Positions 10,009 through 20,369 are shown, numbered from the stretch's first letter. The stretch: DNA of 64,000 bases from Flavimaricola marinus (GCF_900184895.1 NZ_FXZK01000003.1:248001-312000), one strand, 5' to 3'. Program-made: numbers and translations. Notes: generated from the sequence alone by a model not told the origin.

Positions 10009-11322
10009 ATGTTACAGGTATTCGGCCATTCATGGGCCTTGTTTCTGGGTATGTTCATGCTGATGATCGGCAACGGTCTTCAGGGCACGTTGCTGGGTGT
10101 GCGTGGTGAAATCGAAGGGTTCTCGACGACCGCGATGTCTCTGGTCATGTCGGCCTATTTCCTCGGTTTTCTGTTCGCCTCGCGCATGGTGCCGAAGTTG
10201 ATCCAGAAGGTGGGCCATGTTCGCGTCTTTGCCGCCCTCGGCTCAACGATCTCGGCTGTGCTGATCCTGTATCCGGCTCTTGCGGAACCCTGGGTCTGGA
10301 CGCTTGGTCGCGCGATCATCGGGTTCTGCTTTTGCGGCGTGTATATCACCGCCGAAAGCTGGCTAAACGATTCCGCGACCAACGAAACCCGCGGTCAGGC
10401 ATTGTCCGTCTACATGATCGTTCAGATGGCGGGCATCGTCGTGGCCCAGTATATTCTGACCCTCGGCGATGCGTCCGGCTTTATCTTGTTCATCGTCCCG
10501 TCGGTTCTGGTGAGCCTCGCCTTTGCGCCGATCCTGCTGGCGGCCGGCAATTCGCCGACCTTCGAGACCACCAAGCCGTTGTCCATTCGGCGCCTGATCG
10601 AAGCCTCTCCGCTGGCCTGCATGGGTATGTTTCTGCTGGGTGGGGTGTTTGCCGCGCAATTCGGGATGTCGGCTGTCTATGCCACCCGCGCCGGCCTGAC
10701 CGTGCCGCAGATTTCGGTCATGGTGTCGATCACCTACGTCACCGCCTTGTTCCTCCAGTATCCGGTGGGCTGGCTGTCGGATCGGATGGATCGGCGCATC
10801 CTGATCATCGGGTTGGCCTTTGCCGGTGGGCTTGGGTCGGCGTTGTCGTTCTTTATTCCCGGCTATTACCTGCTGATCCTGATCAGTGCGGGCATCGTGG
10901 GCGGGATGTCCAACCCGCTTTATGCGCTGCTGATCGCCTATGCCAACGACTTCCTCGAGCGGGAAGACATGGCCGCCGCGTCGGGCGGGCTGTTGTTCGT
11001 AAACGGGGTGGGCGCGGTATCCGGCCCTCTTCTTGTCGGCTGGGCGATGGATAACATCAGCGTCCATGCCTATTGGGCATTCATCGCGGCGCTGATGCTG
11101 ACGCTCGGCGCCTACGGCCTGTGGCGGATGACTCGGCGGGCGACGACGACGTCGGTCGAGGACCTTGTGTCCTATGCTCCGATCACCGCCAGTGCGTCTC
11201 CTGTGATGGCTGTCGCGGCTCAGGAGATCTATATCGAGACCGAAGAGGATTCTCATTCCGAAGATGCCTCGGATCCAAGCGCAACGCGCGGTGGCCGTCC
11301 CGAAGATGCGTCACAAATGTAA
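10009..11322 (+). CDS. MFS transporter
   Basis: A 437-residue major facilitator with 12 predicted membrane segments and the conserved loop between helices 2 and 3 (FASRMVPKLIQKVGHVR) and its later counterpart (VGWLSDRMDRR). The acidic, disordered C-terminal tail (ETEEDSHSEDASD) is unusual but short. The frame opens at a GTG at 9934; the ATG at 10009 is preferred because relatives begin with an LQV..SWALFLGMF-like stretch and a GAGAAGG lies upstream. The substrate cannot be deduced. It stands alone. Confidence 0.87.
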   Translation: MLQVFGHSWALFLGMFMLMIGNGLQGTLLGVRGEIEGFSTTAMSLVMSAYFLGFLFASRMVPKLIQKVGHVRVFAALGSTISAVLILYPALAEPWVWTLGRAIIGFCFCGVYITAESWLNDSATNETRGQALSVYMIVQMAGIVVAQYILTLGDASGFILFIVPSVLVSLAFAPILLAAGNSPTFETTKPLSIRRLIEASPLACMGMFLLGGVFAAQFGMSAVYATRAGLTVPQISVMVSITYVTALFLQYPVGWLSDRMDRRILIIGLAFAGGLGSALSFFIPGYYLLILISAGIVGGMSNPLYALLIAYANDFLEREDMAAASGGLLFVNGVGAVSGPLLVGWAMDNISVHAYWAFIAALMLTLGAYGLWRMTRRATTTSVEDLVSYAPITASASPVMAVAAQEIYIETEEDSHSEDASDPSATRGGRPEDASQM

Positions 11323-11346
11323 CTAAGTTGCATGGGTCGATCGGCC

Positions 11347-11407
11347 ATTGGTTGTCAGGCTTCAATAACTCTGCAACCAATTCCCAGCATAGGCACAGAT
11401 AGCTGGG
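11347..11407 (+). promoter_or_regulatory. Leader with two consecutive inverted repeats before the DUF924 gene
   Basis: Two perfect inverted repeats sit back to back: ATTGGTTG / CAACCAAT (11347-11354 with 11374-11381) and CCCAGC / GCTGGG (11383-11388 with 11402-11407). The second arm of the latter covers the start of the GGGAGA ribosome-binding site of the following TTG-initiated gene, so folding could limit its translation. Function is not shown. Confidence 0.35.
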
Positions 11408-11416
11408 AGATTTGGC

Positions 11417-12004
11417 TTGGAAACGCCGGACACGATATTGCGGTATTGGCTCGACGAGGTCGGGCCGGAAGGTTGGTACACCGGTTCGGCGGCGCTCGAC
11501 AGTGAGGTGCGCGCAAGGTTTCTTTCGACCTGGCAGGAGGCCATGTGCGGAGCCTGCGGTCTCTGGCTGACCAGCGCGTCGGGATCATTGGCCTATATCA
11601 TTCTGACCGACCAGTTCTCTCGCAACATGTTTCGGGGCACGGCACAGGCCTTTGCCTCCGACAACAACGCCCGCGCCGCGGCCAAGATCGCGCTGAGCCG
11701 GGATTGGGACATGCGCATCAACGAGCCTGCCCGGCAGTTCTTTTACATGCCGCTGGAGCATTCCGAGAACCTGATCGATCAGGATCGTGCCATTCGCCTG
11801 TTTGCGTCGCGGATGCCCGAGACGGGCCGGTCCAACCTGCTGCATGCCAAGACCCACCGTCAGATCATCCGCATGTTCGGCCGGTTTCCGTTCCGCAACG
11901 CCGCCCTTGATCGAGCCAATACCGCGCTGGAGCAGGAATGGCTCGATGCCGGGGGATATGGTGCTGCCTATCGGGCCCTCGAGGCCGAGGCCGCCGACGC
12001 CTGA
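11417..12004 (+). CDS. DUF924 family protein
   Basis: A 195-residue protein of the DUF924 family, a helical fold of unknown function found across proteobacteria and eukaryotes. Family signatures are LTDQFSRNMFRGTAQAFASD, FFYMPLEHSE and a C-terminal RFPFRNAALDR. The start is TTG at 11417, seven bases after GGGAGA; there is no better ATG. Full-length. Its leader contains two inverted repeats. No operon partner is evident: the following gene begins 66 bases later. Confidence 0.85.
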   Translation: METPDTILRYWLDEVGPEGWYTGSAALDSEVRARFLSTWQEAMCGACGLWLTSASGSLAYIILTDQFSRNMFRGTAQAFASDNNARAAAKIALSRDWDMRINEPARQFFYMPLEHSENLIDQDRAIRLFASRMPETGRSNLLHAKTHRQIIRMFGRFPFRNAALDRANTALEQEWLDAGGYGAAYRALEAEAADA

Positions 12005-12070
12005 AACCCTGAGTTTCGATTAAAAACCGATGGGTTTCGGCGCTCTCGGTTAAGTCGCTGTCAATGACCG

Positions 12071-13633
12071 ATGGATCATCCTGCCGCTGAAAGGCTCCAA
12101 CCTTTCGAGCAGGAGAACAGTCGTTTGAAAGACGAAAAAGAGAGACGTTCGACATCGGCGTCCAGACCATCGTGGGACGCGGGCGCGGAGTCGGATTCCT
12201 CCGGGGCCGCGACCCTGGCTACCGAAATCATGAACATCATGGAGCAGGGAATCGTCGTCTGGTCCGGCGACGGGTATTGCGAGTTGCACAACACCCGCGT
12301 CTATCAGGTGCTCGAACTGTCTGGCGACGATTTGCAGATCGGCACCTTGCGCGCCGATTTTCGTCAGAAAGCGGTGGACCGGGGCGACATGTCGGCCGAG
12401 GATCGCGCCTATTCGGACGGCAAGGTGCAGGCACATCAGCCCTATGCCTTTGATCGCCATCTGCCTTCGGGCCGGGTGGTGCTGACGTCTGGCCGTCCGA
12501 CGCGCGGTGGCGGTTATGTCGTCACATTTACCGATGTCACCGAGGCCCGTCAGGTGGCGCGCGATCTGGCCGAGGCCAAGCTGGCGGCAGAGGCTGCTCA
12601 GACGCAGGCGCTGGAAATCCTGGAAGAAGAGCGTGCCCGTCAGGCCGAGGCGCATATGCTCAGCCAGTTGGATGAGTGGCTGCAATCGTGCAAGACGCTG
12701 GAGGAGCTGTTCGAGATCGTGCAGCGCTTCATGGCCCGATTGCTGCCCGGCGGGGCAGGGGAGCTCTATGTCTATTCCAATTCCCGCGATGTGCTGGACG
12801 GTGTCTGTCAGTGGAACACCGAAGCGATGCTGCCCCATATCAATGCCGACAACTGTTGGTCGCTGCGCCGGGGACGGGCCTATGAATTCCAGAGGGGCGA
12901 GTTGTGCTTTGCTTGCGAACATGTGCAGCAGCAGGCCCATGACGACGATCCGGCGCATTATCTGTGTATTCCGATTGTCGCACATGGCGATACCGTCGGG
13001 ATGCTGCACATCCGGTTCCTCGAGGCCAACGTCCCGAGCGGCGGCGTCAGCGACAGGATGCACTTTGCCGCCCGCTGCGGAGAACACATCTCGATGGCGA
13101 TCGCCAATGTGAAGCTGCGCGACGAATTGCGCGATCAGTCGATCCGCGATCCCCTGACCGGCCTGTTCAACCGTCGCTATTTCATGGATGCGATGCGCCG
13201 CGAGGTGTCCGTGGCCTCGCGCAAGGGCGCCAGCTTTGGCCTGATTTCCTTCGACGTCGACAAATTCAAGAACTTCAACGACAACCACGGCCACGATGCG
13301 GGCGATATGGTGCTTCGCTCGATCGGCCAGGTCTTGAGCGACGTGATCGGAGCGGCGGACGTGCCCTGCCGCATGGGCGGCGAGGAGTTCGCCATCCTGA
13401 TGCCCGGGGCCGATGCGCAGGCCGCCAGCAAACTCGCCGAGGCGCTCAGGGAAGCGATGCCGGAACTGCGTGTCCGTTATCTCGACAGCATTCTGCCGCC
13501 CATCAACATTTCGGCCGGTGTTGCCGCCTATCCCGACAGCGGCCTGACACCGCCCGTTTTGCTGCGCCGTGCCGACGAGGCCCTTTATCTGGCGAAGGCC
13601 GAAGGTCGCAACTGCGTGCGCTGTGCCGAGTGA
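12071..13633 (+). CDS. Diguanylate cyclase with PAS and GAF sensor domains
   Basis: A 520-residue soluble protein. A PAS-like domain spans about residues 50-155 (IVVWSGDGYCELHNTRVY), a coiled linker follows, then a GAF-like domain about 195-350 with a conserved NCWSLRRGR segment and several cysteines, then a GGDEF domain (about 355-515). The active site GGEEF is intact (CRMGGEEFAILM), so it should make cyclic di-GMP. The inhibitory RxxD site is not conserved: the matching position reads GAAD. No membrane segment, so it probably senses a cytoplasmic signal. A TTG at 12125 with AGGAG upstream is an alternative start. Confidence 0.9.
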   Translation: MDHPAAERLQPFEQENSRLKDEKERRSTSASRPSWDAGAESDSSGAATLATEIMNIMEQGIVVWSGDGYCELHNTRVYQVLELSGDDLQIGTLRADFRQKAVDRGDMSAEDRAYSDGKVQAHQPYAFDRHLPSGRVVLTSGRPTRGGGYVVTFTDVTEARQVARDLAEAKLAAEAAQTQALEILEEERARQAEAHMLSQLDEWLQSCKTLEELFEIVQRFMARLLPGGAGELYVYSNSRDVLDGVCQWNTEAMLPHINADNCWSLRRGRAYEFQRGELCFACEHVQQQAHDDDPAHYLCIPIVAHGDTVGMLHIRFLEANVPSGGVSDRMHFAARCGEHISMAIANVKLRDELRDQSIRDPLTGLFNRRYFMDAMRREVSVASRKGASFGLISFDVDKFKNFNDNHGHDAGDMVLRSIGQVLSDVIGAADVPCRMGGEEFAILMPGADAQAASKLAEALREAMPELRVRYLDSILPPINISAGVAAYPDSGLTPPVLLRRADEALYLAKAEGRNCVRCAE

Positions 13634-13738
13634 GCCGTGAATTGCGTCAATCAGTTAGCCGCCATGCGATCTGGTCTCTGGCCTGCTTTTCCAAAGTAGT
13701 TTAGCATCAAACTAATTTGGAACTTGGAGGAGACGGCG

Positions 13739-15133
13739 ATGGCTGGCAAAAGCTTTGACTTGATCGTAATTGGTGCTGGCCCGGGCGGGTATGTGGCAGC
13801 CATTCGGGCGGCGCAGTTGGGCCTTAAGGTCGTCTGCGTGGAACGGGAACACCTTGGCGGCATCTGCCTGAACTGGGGCTGTATTCCGACCAAGGCACTG
13901 TTGCGCTCTTCCGAAGTGTTTCACCTGATGCACCGGGCCAAGGAATTTGGCCTGAAAGCCGAAAACATCGGTTACGATCTGGATGCCGTGGTCAAGCGCT
14001 CGCGCGGTGTTGCAAAGCAATTGTCCGGCGGCATCGGCCATCTGTTCAAGAAGAACAAGGTCGAAGTCGTGATGGGCGAGGCCAAGTTGGCCGGCAAGGG
14101 CAAGGTGTCGGTCAAGACCGACAAAGGCACCGAAGAGCTTTCTGCCAAGAACATCATCGTGGCGACCGGCGCCCGTGCCCGCAATCTTCCCGGTCTGGAA
14201 GCGGATGGCGAGCGGGTCTGGTCCTACAAGCACGCCCTTGTCCCGCCGCATATGCCCAAGGACCTGCTGGTCATCGGCTCCGGCGCGATTGGGATTGAAT
14301 TTGCCAGCTTCTTCAACACGTTGGGCGCGAACACGACCGTTGTCGAAGTGATGGATCGGATTCTGCCGGTGGAAGACGCTGAGATCAGCGCCTTTGCCAA
14401 GAAGCAGTTTGTCAAGCAGGGCATGACGATCATGGAAAAGGCCGTGGTCAAGAAGCTCGACCGCGCCAAGGACAAGGTCACCGCCCACATCGAAGTGGGC
14501 GGCAAGGTCGAGACCAAGGTATTCGACACCGTGATCTCTGCCGTTGGTATCGTCGGCAACGTCGAGGGGCTCGGCCTCGAAGAGGCTGGCGTCAAGATCG
14601 ATCGCACCCATGTGGTGACCGATGAGTATTGCCGCACCGGCGTCGATGGTGTCTGGGCGATTGGCGACATCGCGGGCGCTCCGTGGCTGGCCCACAAGGC
14701 GTCGCACGAAGGTGTCATGGTCGCCGAGATGATCGCGGGTGGCCATCCCCATGCCGTCAAACCCGAAAGCATCGCGGGCTGCACCTACTGCCATCCGCAG
14801 GTGGCCAGCGTCGGCTATTCCGAGGCGAAGGCCAAGGAATTGGGCTATGAGGTCAAGGTCGGCAAGTTCCCGTTTATCGGAAACGGCAAGGCCATTGCGC
14901 TGGGCGAACCCGAAGGCATGATCAAGACGGTGTTCGATGCCAAGACGGGCGAGCTGCTCGGGGCCCACATGGTCGGCGCGGAAGTCACCGAATTGATTCA
15001 GGGCTATGTGGTGGGCCGCCAGTTGGAAACCACCGAAGAAGACCTCATGGCGACTGTGTTCCCGCATCCGACGCTGTCCGAGATGATGCACGAAAGCGTT
15101 CTCGACGCATACGGCCGGGCGATCCACTTCTAG
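13739..15133 (+). CDS. lpdA: Dihydrolipoyl dehydrogenase (E3)
   Basis: A 464-residue flavoprotein that reoxidises dihydrolipoamide in 2-oxoacid dehydrogenase complexes and passes electrons to NAD. It shows the FAD-binding GAGPGGYVAA, the redox disulfide in GGICLNWGCIPTK, a central NAD-binding GSGAIGIEFASFF, and the C-terminal catalytic HPHPTLSE-like His/Glu pair. The ATG at 13739 is preferred over an upstream TTG because GGAGGAGA lies at the proper spacing. It is not next to E1 or E2 genes here, so it may serve several complexes. Confidence 0.95.
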   Translation: MAGKSFDLIVIGAGPGGYVAAIRAAQLGLKVVCVEREHLGGICLNWGCIPTKALLRSSEVFHLMHRAKEFGLKAENIGYDLDAVVKRSRGVAKQLSGGIGHLFKKNKVEVVMGEAKLAGKGKVSVKTDKGTEELSAKNIIVATGARARNLPGLEADGERVWSYKHALVPPHMPKDLLVIGSGAIGIEFASFFNTLGANTTVVEVMDRILPVEDAEISAFAKKQFVKQGMTIMEKAVVKKLDRAKDKVTAHIEVGGKVETKVFDTVISAVGIVGNVEGLGLEEAGVKIDRTHVVTDEYCRTGVDGVWAIGDIAGAPWLAHKASHEGVMVAEMIAGGHPHAVKPESIAGCTYCHPQVASVGYSEAKAKELGYEVKVGKFPFIGNGKAIALGEPEGMIKTVFDAKTGELLGAHMVGAEVTELIQGYVVGRQLETTEEDLMATVFPHPTLSEMMHESVLDAYGRAIHF

Positions 15134-15225
15134 GCGCCGCGCGGCAGACGAAACTTGCGTGACGGCAATGGAATCGGCCACTGTAGCCAAGTGTTCGATT
15201 TCTTGCTGTCACGGAGGTTTGCGGG

Positions 15226-15609
15226 ATGTTTCGAGCTTTCTCGGTACTCGCGGCGCTAACGTTGGCATGTGCTGCCGCCGCTCAGTCGGTGATGGGCGAG
15301 TATCACGCGGTCATATCCCCACAGGATATGGTCAATTCCCAAGGCCAAAGGCTTGGTCATTTTTGTGCCATGGTGCAGCAGGACCGCGCCAATTATCATC
15401 GGTTTGGAAGGCGCGATCCGACGGATGAGGGCGATCCCGTGTTTTCCGACCGGACGCTGCGCGGTCGGATCGTCAATACCTGTGAGTTGACCGGTGCCGC
15501 CGGCATCATGGCGGATCAAGCGATGCGCGGCACGACCGTCTTTATCCGCGTCAGAATACTGAACGACGGTGGCCAGATGCGCGTGCTGGTGGGCGAGTGG
15601 GCCGGCTGA
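15226..15609 (+). CDS. Small secreted protein of unknown function
   Basis: A 127-residue protein with a clear Sec signal peptide (FRAFSVLAALTLACAAAAQS, likely cleaved after the AAA run). The mature part of about 107 residues carries two cysteines (HFCAMV and NTCELTG) that could form a periplasmic disulfide. No family is recognised. A GGAGG-like site (ACGGAGGTTTGCGGG) precedes the ATG. It sits between lpdA and a methyltransferase gene on the same strand. Confidence 0.72.
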   Translation: MFRAFSVLAALTLACAAAAQSVMGEYHAVISPQDMVNSQGQRLGHFCAMVQQDRANYHRFGRRDPTDEGDPVFSDRTLRGRIVNTCELTGAAGIMADQAMRGTTVFIRVRILNDGGQMRVLVGEWAG

Positions 15610-15694
15610 ACTGCGTTCTGCGACACTGAGGCCGACGTTTCTTGCCAAACAGAGCCAATCGCGCAAGGCTGCAACAATTGTTCAGGAGCACAGC

Positions 15695-16522
15695 ATGGCC
15701 GACCCATTTCAGGATCTGAATGCCGCCGATCCCGCCTTTGTCTCACGCATCGTCGACATTCTGGAGGCCCGCGCAAAAGAGCCGCTGATGGTCGAGATCA
15801 TCGAGTCCTATCTCGAGGCGCTGCCTTGGGTCGGGATCGATCTGGCCGTCGAGGTCGGCTGTGGAACTGGCCCAATCACGCGACGAATGGCCGACCATGC
15901 CGCCCGCGCGGGCCGGGGAGGGCAGGTCGAGGGGCTGGAGCCGTCGTCGGCGCTGGTTGCCGCCGCGATCGAATTGGGACAAGGCATGGACAATCTGAGG
16001 TTTGCCACCGCAGACGGCACCGCATTGCCTCATGAGGACGGCACTGTCGATGTCGTCGTCTACCACACCGTGCTGACCCATGTGACCGACCCGGTTGCGC
16101 TATTGACCGAAGCCCGCCGCGTGTTGCGCCCCGGCGGGCAACTGGTGGTCTGTGACGCGGATTTCTCGAAAGCCTCGTTCGCGAGCGGACCGGACGATCC
16201 AATGGGCGTCTTTGCGCAGAGCTTTGTCCGGCGTTTCGTCACCGACGCGTTCACCGTCGGAAAGCTGCCGGCGATGGTCCGGCTTGCCGGGTTCGAGACC
16301 ACTCGATTCGATGTGTCCAATCGCATTACGACATCGGACGATGGGATGATCCATTATGTGCAGATGTGTTCCGAGGCGATGGTTTCCGAAGGGCTGATCG
16401 GTCAACCCTTGGCCGAGGCGCTGCTCGGCGAGTATGCCCGCCGGCGTGCGCTGGGCGAGCTTTACGGCTTCATCCCCTTTGCCACGCTGATTGCCAACAA
16501 GAGTGACGCGGACTCGGCCTGA
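15695..16522 (+). CDS. Class I SAM-dependent methyltransferase
   Basis: A 275-residue methyltransferase. Motif I is VEVGCGTGPITRR near residues 52-64; an acidic loop, a DGTALPHEDGTVDVVV segment and VLTHVTDP..LLTEARRVLRPGG follow in the order of the Methyltransf_11/25 fold. The substrate is unknown. The frame opens at 15569, overlapping the previous gene, but the ATG at 15695 with CAGGAG upstream is the convincing start because homology only begins there. Confidence 0.86.
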   Translation: MADPFQDLNAADPAFVSRIVDILEARAKEPLMVEIIESYLEALPWVGIDLAVEVGCGTGPITRRMADHAARAGRGGQVEGLEPSSALVAAAIELGQGMDNLRFATADGTALPHEDGTVDVVVYHTVLTHVTDPVALLTEARRVLRPGGQLVVCDADFSKASFASGPDDPMGVFAQSFVRRFVTDAFTVGKLPAMVRLAGFETTRFDVSNRITTSDDGMIHYVQMCSEAMVSEGLIGQPLAEALLGEYARRRALGELYGFIPFATLIANKSDADSA

Positions 16523-16657
16523 CCGCGGCGCGTGACCAATGCCACACCTCTCGAAGACGCCCCGATCCGGGCGCATTTGATCTTGGGCCTCTCACAATCC
16601 TGACGCAATGTGTGCCTAGCCAAGCATCTGATAATCAAGCAGATTGAGGCGCAGGAT

Positions 16658-17296
16658 ATGATGATGAGAACACTCGCGGCGGCGGCCCCGGCTTTGGCCC
16701 TTTTGTCCGGCTGCGGTGCGATTGCCTTGGGCGATCCGACAAACAGCGGCTTTGCCGTCCCCTCGGCGACCGGGCAGTTGAGCGAGGTGCAATCGTCGAC
16801 AGCGGTCGGCGGGTCCGATTTCTCGAGCCTCACCGGAAACGGATATGGCTATCAGGTCGGCTCTGTGTCGAATGACGGGCTGCAAGGTTTTGCCGGATTG
16901 GTGCCCGGCGCCAGCGTCGCCCCGGCGACGACCCCGGGTCTTGTCACGATGGAGGGCGATTTCGAGCTCGCCTACATCGGTTTCATTCTGGCGGTGGACA
17001 CGGAGGTGAGCGGATCGGCCGTGACGGATCAGGGGCGTTTGACGATGAATGTCGATTTCTCGGACGGATCGGTCACCGGCTCCGGCACCGGGATCGACAG
17101 CTTCAGCAATTTCCTGCTCAACGGCAATGCGCTGGAAATCGACGGCACCCTGACGGGCAACCAGTTGAACGGAACGGCGACCTACAACGGTGTGACCGGG
17201 CCTATGCAGGGTTTGATCGGGTCGAATGAGGGAATCGGCGTGTTTCAGGGCCATACCGATGGCCAAGTTCATGCCGGCGGTTTCATCGTCAACTAG
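16658..17296 (+). CDS. Outer-membrane-type lipoprotein with transferrin-binding-like beta domain
   Basis: A 212-residue lipoprotein: the signal ends with the lipobox ALLSGC, so Cys is lipidated. The mature part is rich in Gly, Ser, Thr and Asn with alternating beta strands, and the segment NVDFSDGSVTGSGTGIDSF followed by ..ALEIDGTLTGNQLNGT resembles the small barrel of transferrin-binding-protein-B-like lipoproteins. No iron role can be inferred from this alone. Three consecutive ATG codons occur at the start; the first (16658) is given. Confidence 0.7.
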   Translation: MMMRTLAAAAPALALLSGCGAIALGDPTNSGFAVPSATGQLSEVQSSTAVGGSDFSSLTGNGYGYQVGSVSNDGLQGFAGLVPGASVAPATTPGLVTMEGDFELAYIGFILAVDTEVSGSAVTDQGRLTMNVDFSDGSVTGSGTGIDSFSNFLLNGNALEIDGTLTGNQLNGTATYNGVTGPMQGLIGSNEGIGVFQGHTDGQVHAGGFIVN

Positions 17297-17344
17297 CCCC
17301 CGATTGATGTCCCAAGTTGCACCTGCCCAAAAATAGTTCTAAAT

Positions 17345-17359
17345 GTTCCGTTAATGTTC
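17345..17359 (+). promoter_or_regulatory. SOS (LexA) box upstream of uvrA
   Basis: GTTC-CGTTAAT-GTTC, an exact match to the alphaproteobacterial LexA operator GTTC-N7-GTTC, 68 bases before the uvrA ATG. A third GTTC lies at 17336-17339. The lexA gene itself is present at the right edge of the window. Confidence 0.85.
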
Positions 17360-17426
17360 TAGTTTTGGGGTGGCGGACTGTGCCCGACTCACTATGTGGT
17401 GGGCCTGTCACCTTGGGGGTCACATC

Positions 17427-20309
17427 ATGCCGGAAATGAAACAAATCGAGGTCCGCGGCGCGCGCGAGCATAACCTCAAGAATATCGATGTGGATATTCC
17501 GCGCGATAAGCTGGTGGTGATCACCGGGCTTTCGGGTTCGGGCAAGTCGTCGCTCGCCTTCGATACGATCTATGCCGAGGGTCAGCGCCGCTATGTCGAG
17601 AGCCTGAGCGCCTATGCGCGTCAGTTCCTCGACATGATGGAAAAGCCGGATGTGGATCACATCAGCGGCCTGTCTCCGGCGATTTCGATCGAGCAAAAGA
17701 CGACCTCGAAGAACCCCCGGTCGACCGTCGGCACGGTGACCGAGATCTATGACTACATGCGTTTGCTGTTTGCACGCGTCGGCACGCCCTATTCGCCTGC
17801 CACCGGCCTGCCCATTGAGGCGCAGCAGGTGCAGGACATGGTCGACCGTGTCATGGCGATGGAGGAGGGCACCCGCGGCTACCTGCTCGCGCCGATCATC
17901 CGTGACCGCAAGGGCGAATACCGCAAGGAATTCGCAGAGCTGCGCAAGCAGGGCTTCCAGCGCGTGAAGGTCGATGGAGCCTTCTACGAATTGGACGAGC
18001 CGCCGACCCTCGACAAGAAATTCCGCCATGACATCGACGTGGTCGTCGACCGCATCGTGGTGCGCGAGGGGCTGGAGACACGGCTGGCGGATTCCTTCCG
18101 CACCGCTCTCGACCTTGCCGATGGCATCGCTATTCTGGAGACAGCCCCGGGCGAGGGCGAAGAGCCAGAGCGTTTTACCTTTTCCGAGAAATTCGCCTGC
18201 CCGGTGAGTGGCTTTACCATCCCCGAAATCGAGCCGCGCCTGTTTTCGTTCAACGCCCCGTTTGGCGCCTGTCCGAAGTGTGACGGCCTTGGCGTGGAGC
18301 TGTTCTTTGACGAACGCCTCGTGGTGCCCGATGTGACGCTGAAGATCGCCGACGGTGCCTTGGCCCCGTGGCGCAAGGGCAAATCGCCGTATTTCCTGCA
18401 AACCATCGAAGCGATTGCCAAGCACTACGGGTTCAACAAGAACGCCCGTTGGAAAGACCTCGATGAAAAGGTCCAGAACGTGTTTCTGCGTGGCTCGGGC
18501 AAGGAAGAGATCAAGTTTCGCTACGACGAAGGCGGTCGGGTCTATCAGGTTGAGCGCCCGTTTGAGGGTGTGATCCCGAATATGGAGCGCCGCTACCGCG
18601 AGACCGACAGCAACTGGATCCGCGAAGAATTCGAGAGCTATCAGAACAATCGGCCCTGTGGCACTTGCGGTGGATATCGCCTGCGCCAAGAGGCTTTGGC
18701 GGTTAAGATCGGCAACCCCAAGGCCAAGGGCAAGTTGCTGCACGTGGGGCAGGTCGTCCAGATGTCGATCCGCGAGGCCTATGATTGGTGCGAGAGCGTG
18801 CCGGCGGATTTATCTAAGCAGAACAACGAGATCGCCCGCGCGATCCTCAAGGAAATTCGCGAGCGCCTTGGGTTCCTGAACAACGTGGGCCTCGAGTATC
18901 TGACGCTCAGCCGCAACGCGGGCACGCTGTCGGGCGGTGAGAGCCAGCGTATCCGGTTGGCCAGCCAGATCGGTTCGGGCCTGACCGGTGTGCTCTATGT
19001 GCTCGACGAGCCATCGATCGGCCTGCACCAACGCGACAACGATCGCTTGCTGACGACGCTCAAGAACCTGCGCGATCAGGGCAATACCGTCATCGTCGTG
19101 GAGCACGACGAAGAGGCGATCCGCGAGGCCGACTATGTGTTCGATATCGGCCCCGGCGCGGGCGTGCATGGCGGGCAGGTGGTGGCCGAGGGCACCCCGG
19201 CCGACATCATGGCCAATAAGGCGTCGATCACCGGCCAATACCTTGTCGGGGAACGCGAAATCGCGGTTCCGACGACCCGCCGCAAGGGTAACGGCAAGAC
19301 GCTTGAGGTCGTGAAGGCCACAGGCAACAACCTGCAGAACGTCACGGCCAAGTTCCCTCTGGGCGAGTTCGTCTGCGTGACCGGCGTATCCGGTGGCGGC
19401 AAATCCACGCTGACCATCGAGACCCTCTACAAGAACGCCGCGATGAAGCTGAACGGCGCACGCGAGACGCCCGGCCCCTGTGAGACGATCAAGGGGTTCG
19501 AGCATCTCGACAAGGTGATCGATATCGACCAGCGCCCGATCGGCCGCACTCCGCGCTCCAACCCGGCGACCTATACCGGGGCCTTTACCCCGATCCGCGA
19601 TTGGTTTGCGGGCCTGCCCGAAAGCAAGGCGCGAGGCTACAAGCCCGGCCGGTTCTCGTTCAACGTCAAGGGTGGCCGTTGCGAGGCTTGTCAGGGCGAC
19701 GGCCTAATCAAGATCGAGATGCACTTTCTCCCCGATGTCTATGTGCAGTGCGAGACCTGCAAGGGTGCGCGATACAATCGCGAGACTTTGGAAATTCGCT
19801 TCAAAGGCAAGAGCATAGCCGACGTTCTTGATATGACGGTCGAAGACGCGCAGGAGTTCTTCAAGGCGGTGCCGAGCATCCGCGAGAAGATGGACGCCCT
19901 CTGCAAGGTGGGTCTTGGCTACGTCAAGGTTGGTCAGCCTGCCACGACACTGTCGGGCGGTGAGGCGCAGCGGATCAAGCTGGCCAAGGAGCTGGCGCGG
20001 AGGTCCACTGGACGGACGCTTTACATCCTGGATGAGCCGACCACCGGTCTGCATTTCGAGGACGTGCGCAAGCTGTTGGAGGTGCTGCATCATCTGGTCG
20101 AGCAGGGCAACTCGATGATCGTGATCGAGCACAATCTGGACGTGGTCAAGACCGCCGACTGGATCATCGACATCGGTCCGGAAGGCGGCGATGGCGGAGG
20201 TGTCATCGTGGCGACCGGGACGCCCGAGGATGTGGCCAAGGTCGAGGCCAGCCACACCGGCCGCTATCTGGGCCCCATGCTGGAGGCCCGTAAAGTGGCC
20301 GCAGAATAG
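17427..20309 (+). CDS. uvrA: Excinuclease ABC subunit A
   Basis: The 960-residue damage-recognition ATPase of nucleotide excision repair, which loads UvrB at lesions. Two ABC modules are visible: Walker A in [15 protein letters not shown] and again in [14 protein letters not shown], and two signature motifs LSGGE. Zinc-binding cysteines occur in [15 protein letters not shown] and the CEACQGDG...CETCKGAR module. The ATG at 17427 is chosen since the family begins [20 protein letters not shown]. An exact LexA operator at 17345-17359 indicates induction by DNA damage. Confidence 0.98.
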   Translation: MPEMKQIEVRGAREHNLKNIDVDIPRDKLVVITGLSGSGKSSLAFDTIYAEGQRRYVESLSAYARQFLDMMEKPDVDHISGLSPAISIEQKTTSKNPRSTVGTVTEIYDYMRLLFARVGTPYSPATGLPIEAQQVQDMVDRVMAMEEGTRGYLLAPIIRDRKGEYRKEFAELRKQGFQRVKVDGAFYELDEPPTLDKKFRHDIDVVVDRIVVREGLETRLADSFRTALDLADGIAILETAPGEGEEPERFTFSEKFACPVSGFTIPEIEPRLFSFNAPFGACPKCDGLGVELFFDERLVVPDVTLKIADGALAPWRKGKSPYFLQTIEAIAKHYGFNKNARWKDLDEKVQNVFLRGSGKEEIKFRYDEGGRVYQVERPFEGVIPNMERRYRETDSNWIREEFESYQNNRPCGTCGGYRLRQEALAVKIGNPKAKGKLLHVGQVVQMSIREAYDWCESVPADLSKQNNEIARAILKEIRERLGFLNNVGLEYLTLSRNAGTLSGGESQRIRLASQIGSGLTGVLYVLDEPSIGLHQRDNDRLLTTLKNLRDQGNTVIVVEHDEEAIREADYVFDIGPGAGVHGGQVVAEGTPADIMANKASITGQYLVGEREIAVPTTRRKGNGKTLEVVKATGNNLQNVTAKFPLGEFVCVTGVSGGGKSTLTIETLYKNAAMKLNGARETPGPCETIKGFEHLDKVIDIDQRPIGRTPRSNPATYTGAFTPIRDWFAGLPESKARGYKPGRFSFNVKGGRCEACQGDGLIKIEMHFLPDVYVQCETCKGARYNRETLEIRFKGKSIADVLDMTVEDAQEFFKAVPSIREKMDALCKVGLGYVKVGQPATTLSGGEAQRIKLAKELARRSTGRTLYILDEPTTGLHFEDVRKLLEVLHHLVEQGNSMIVIEHNLDVVKTADWIIDIGPEGGDGGGVIVATGTPEDVAKVEASHTGRYLGPMLEARKVAAE

Positions 20310-20369
20310 CCGAAGATCGGTCAATTTCCCTTCCTAGCCTTCGTTTGTGGTCACAAACGGAGGTGCAAC

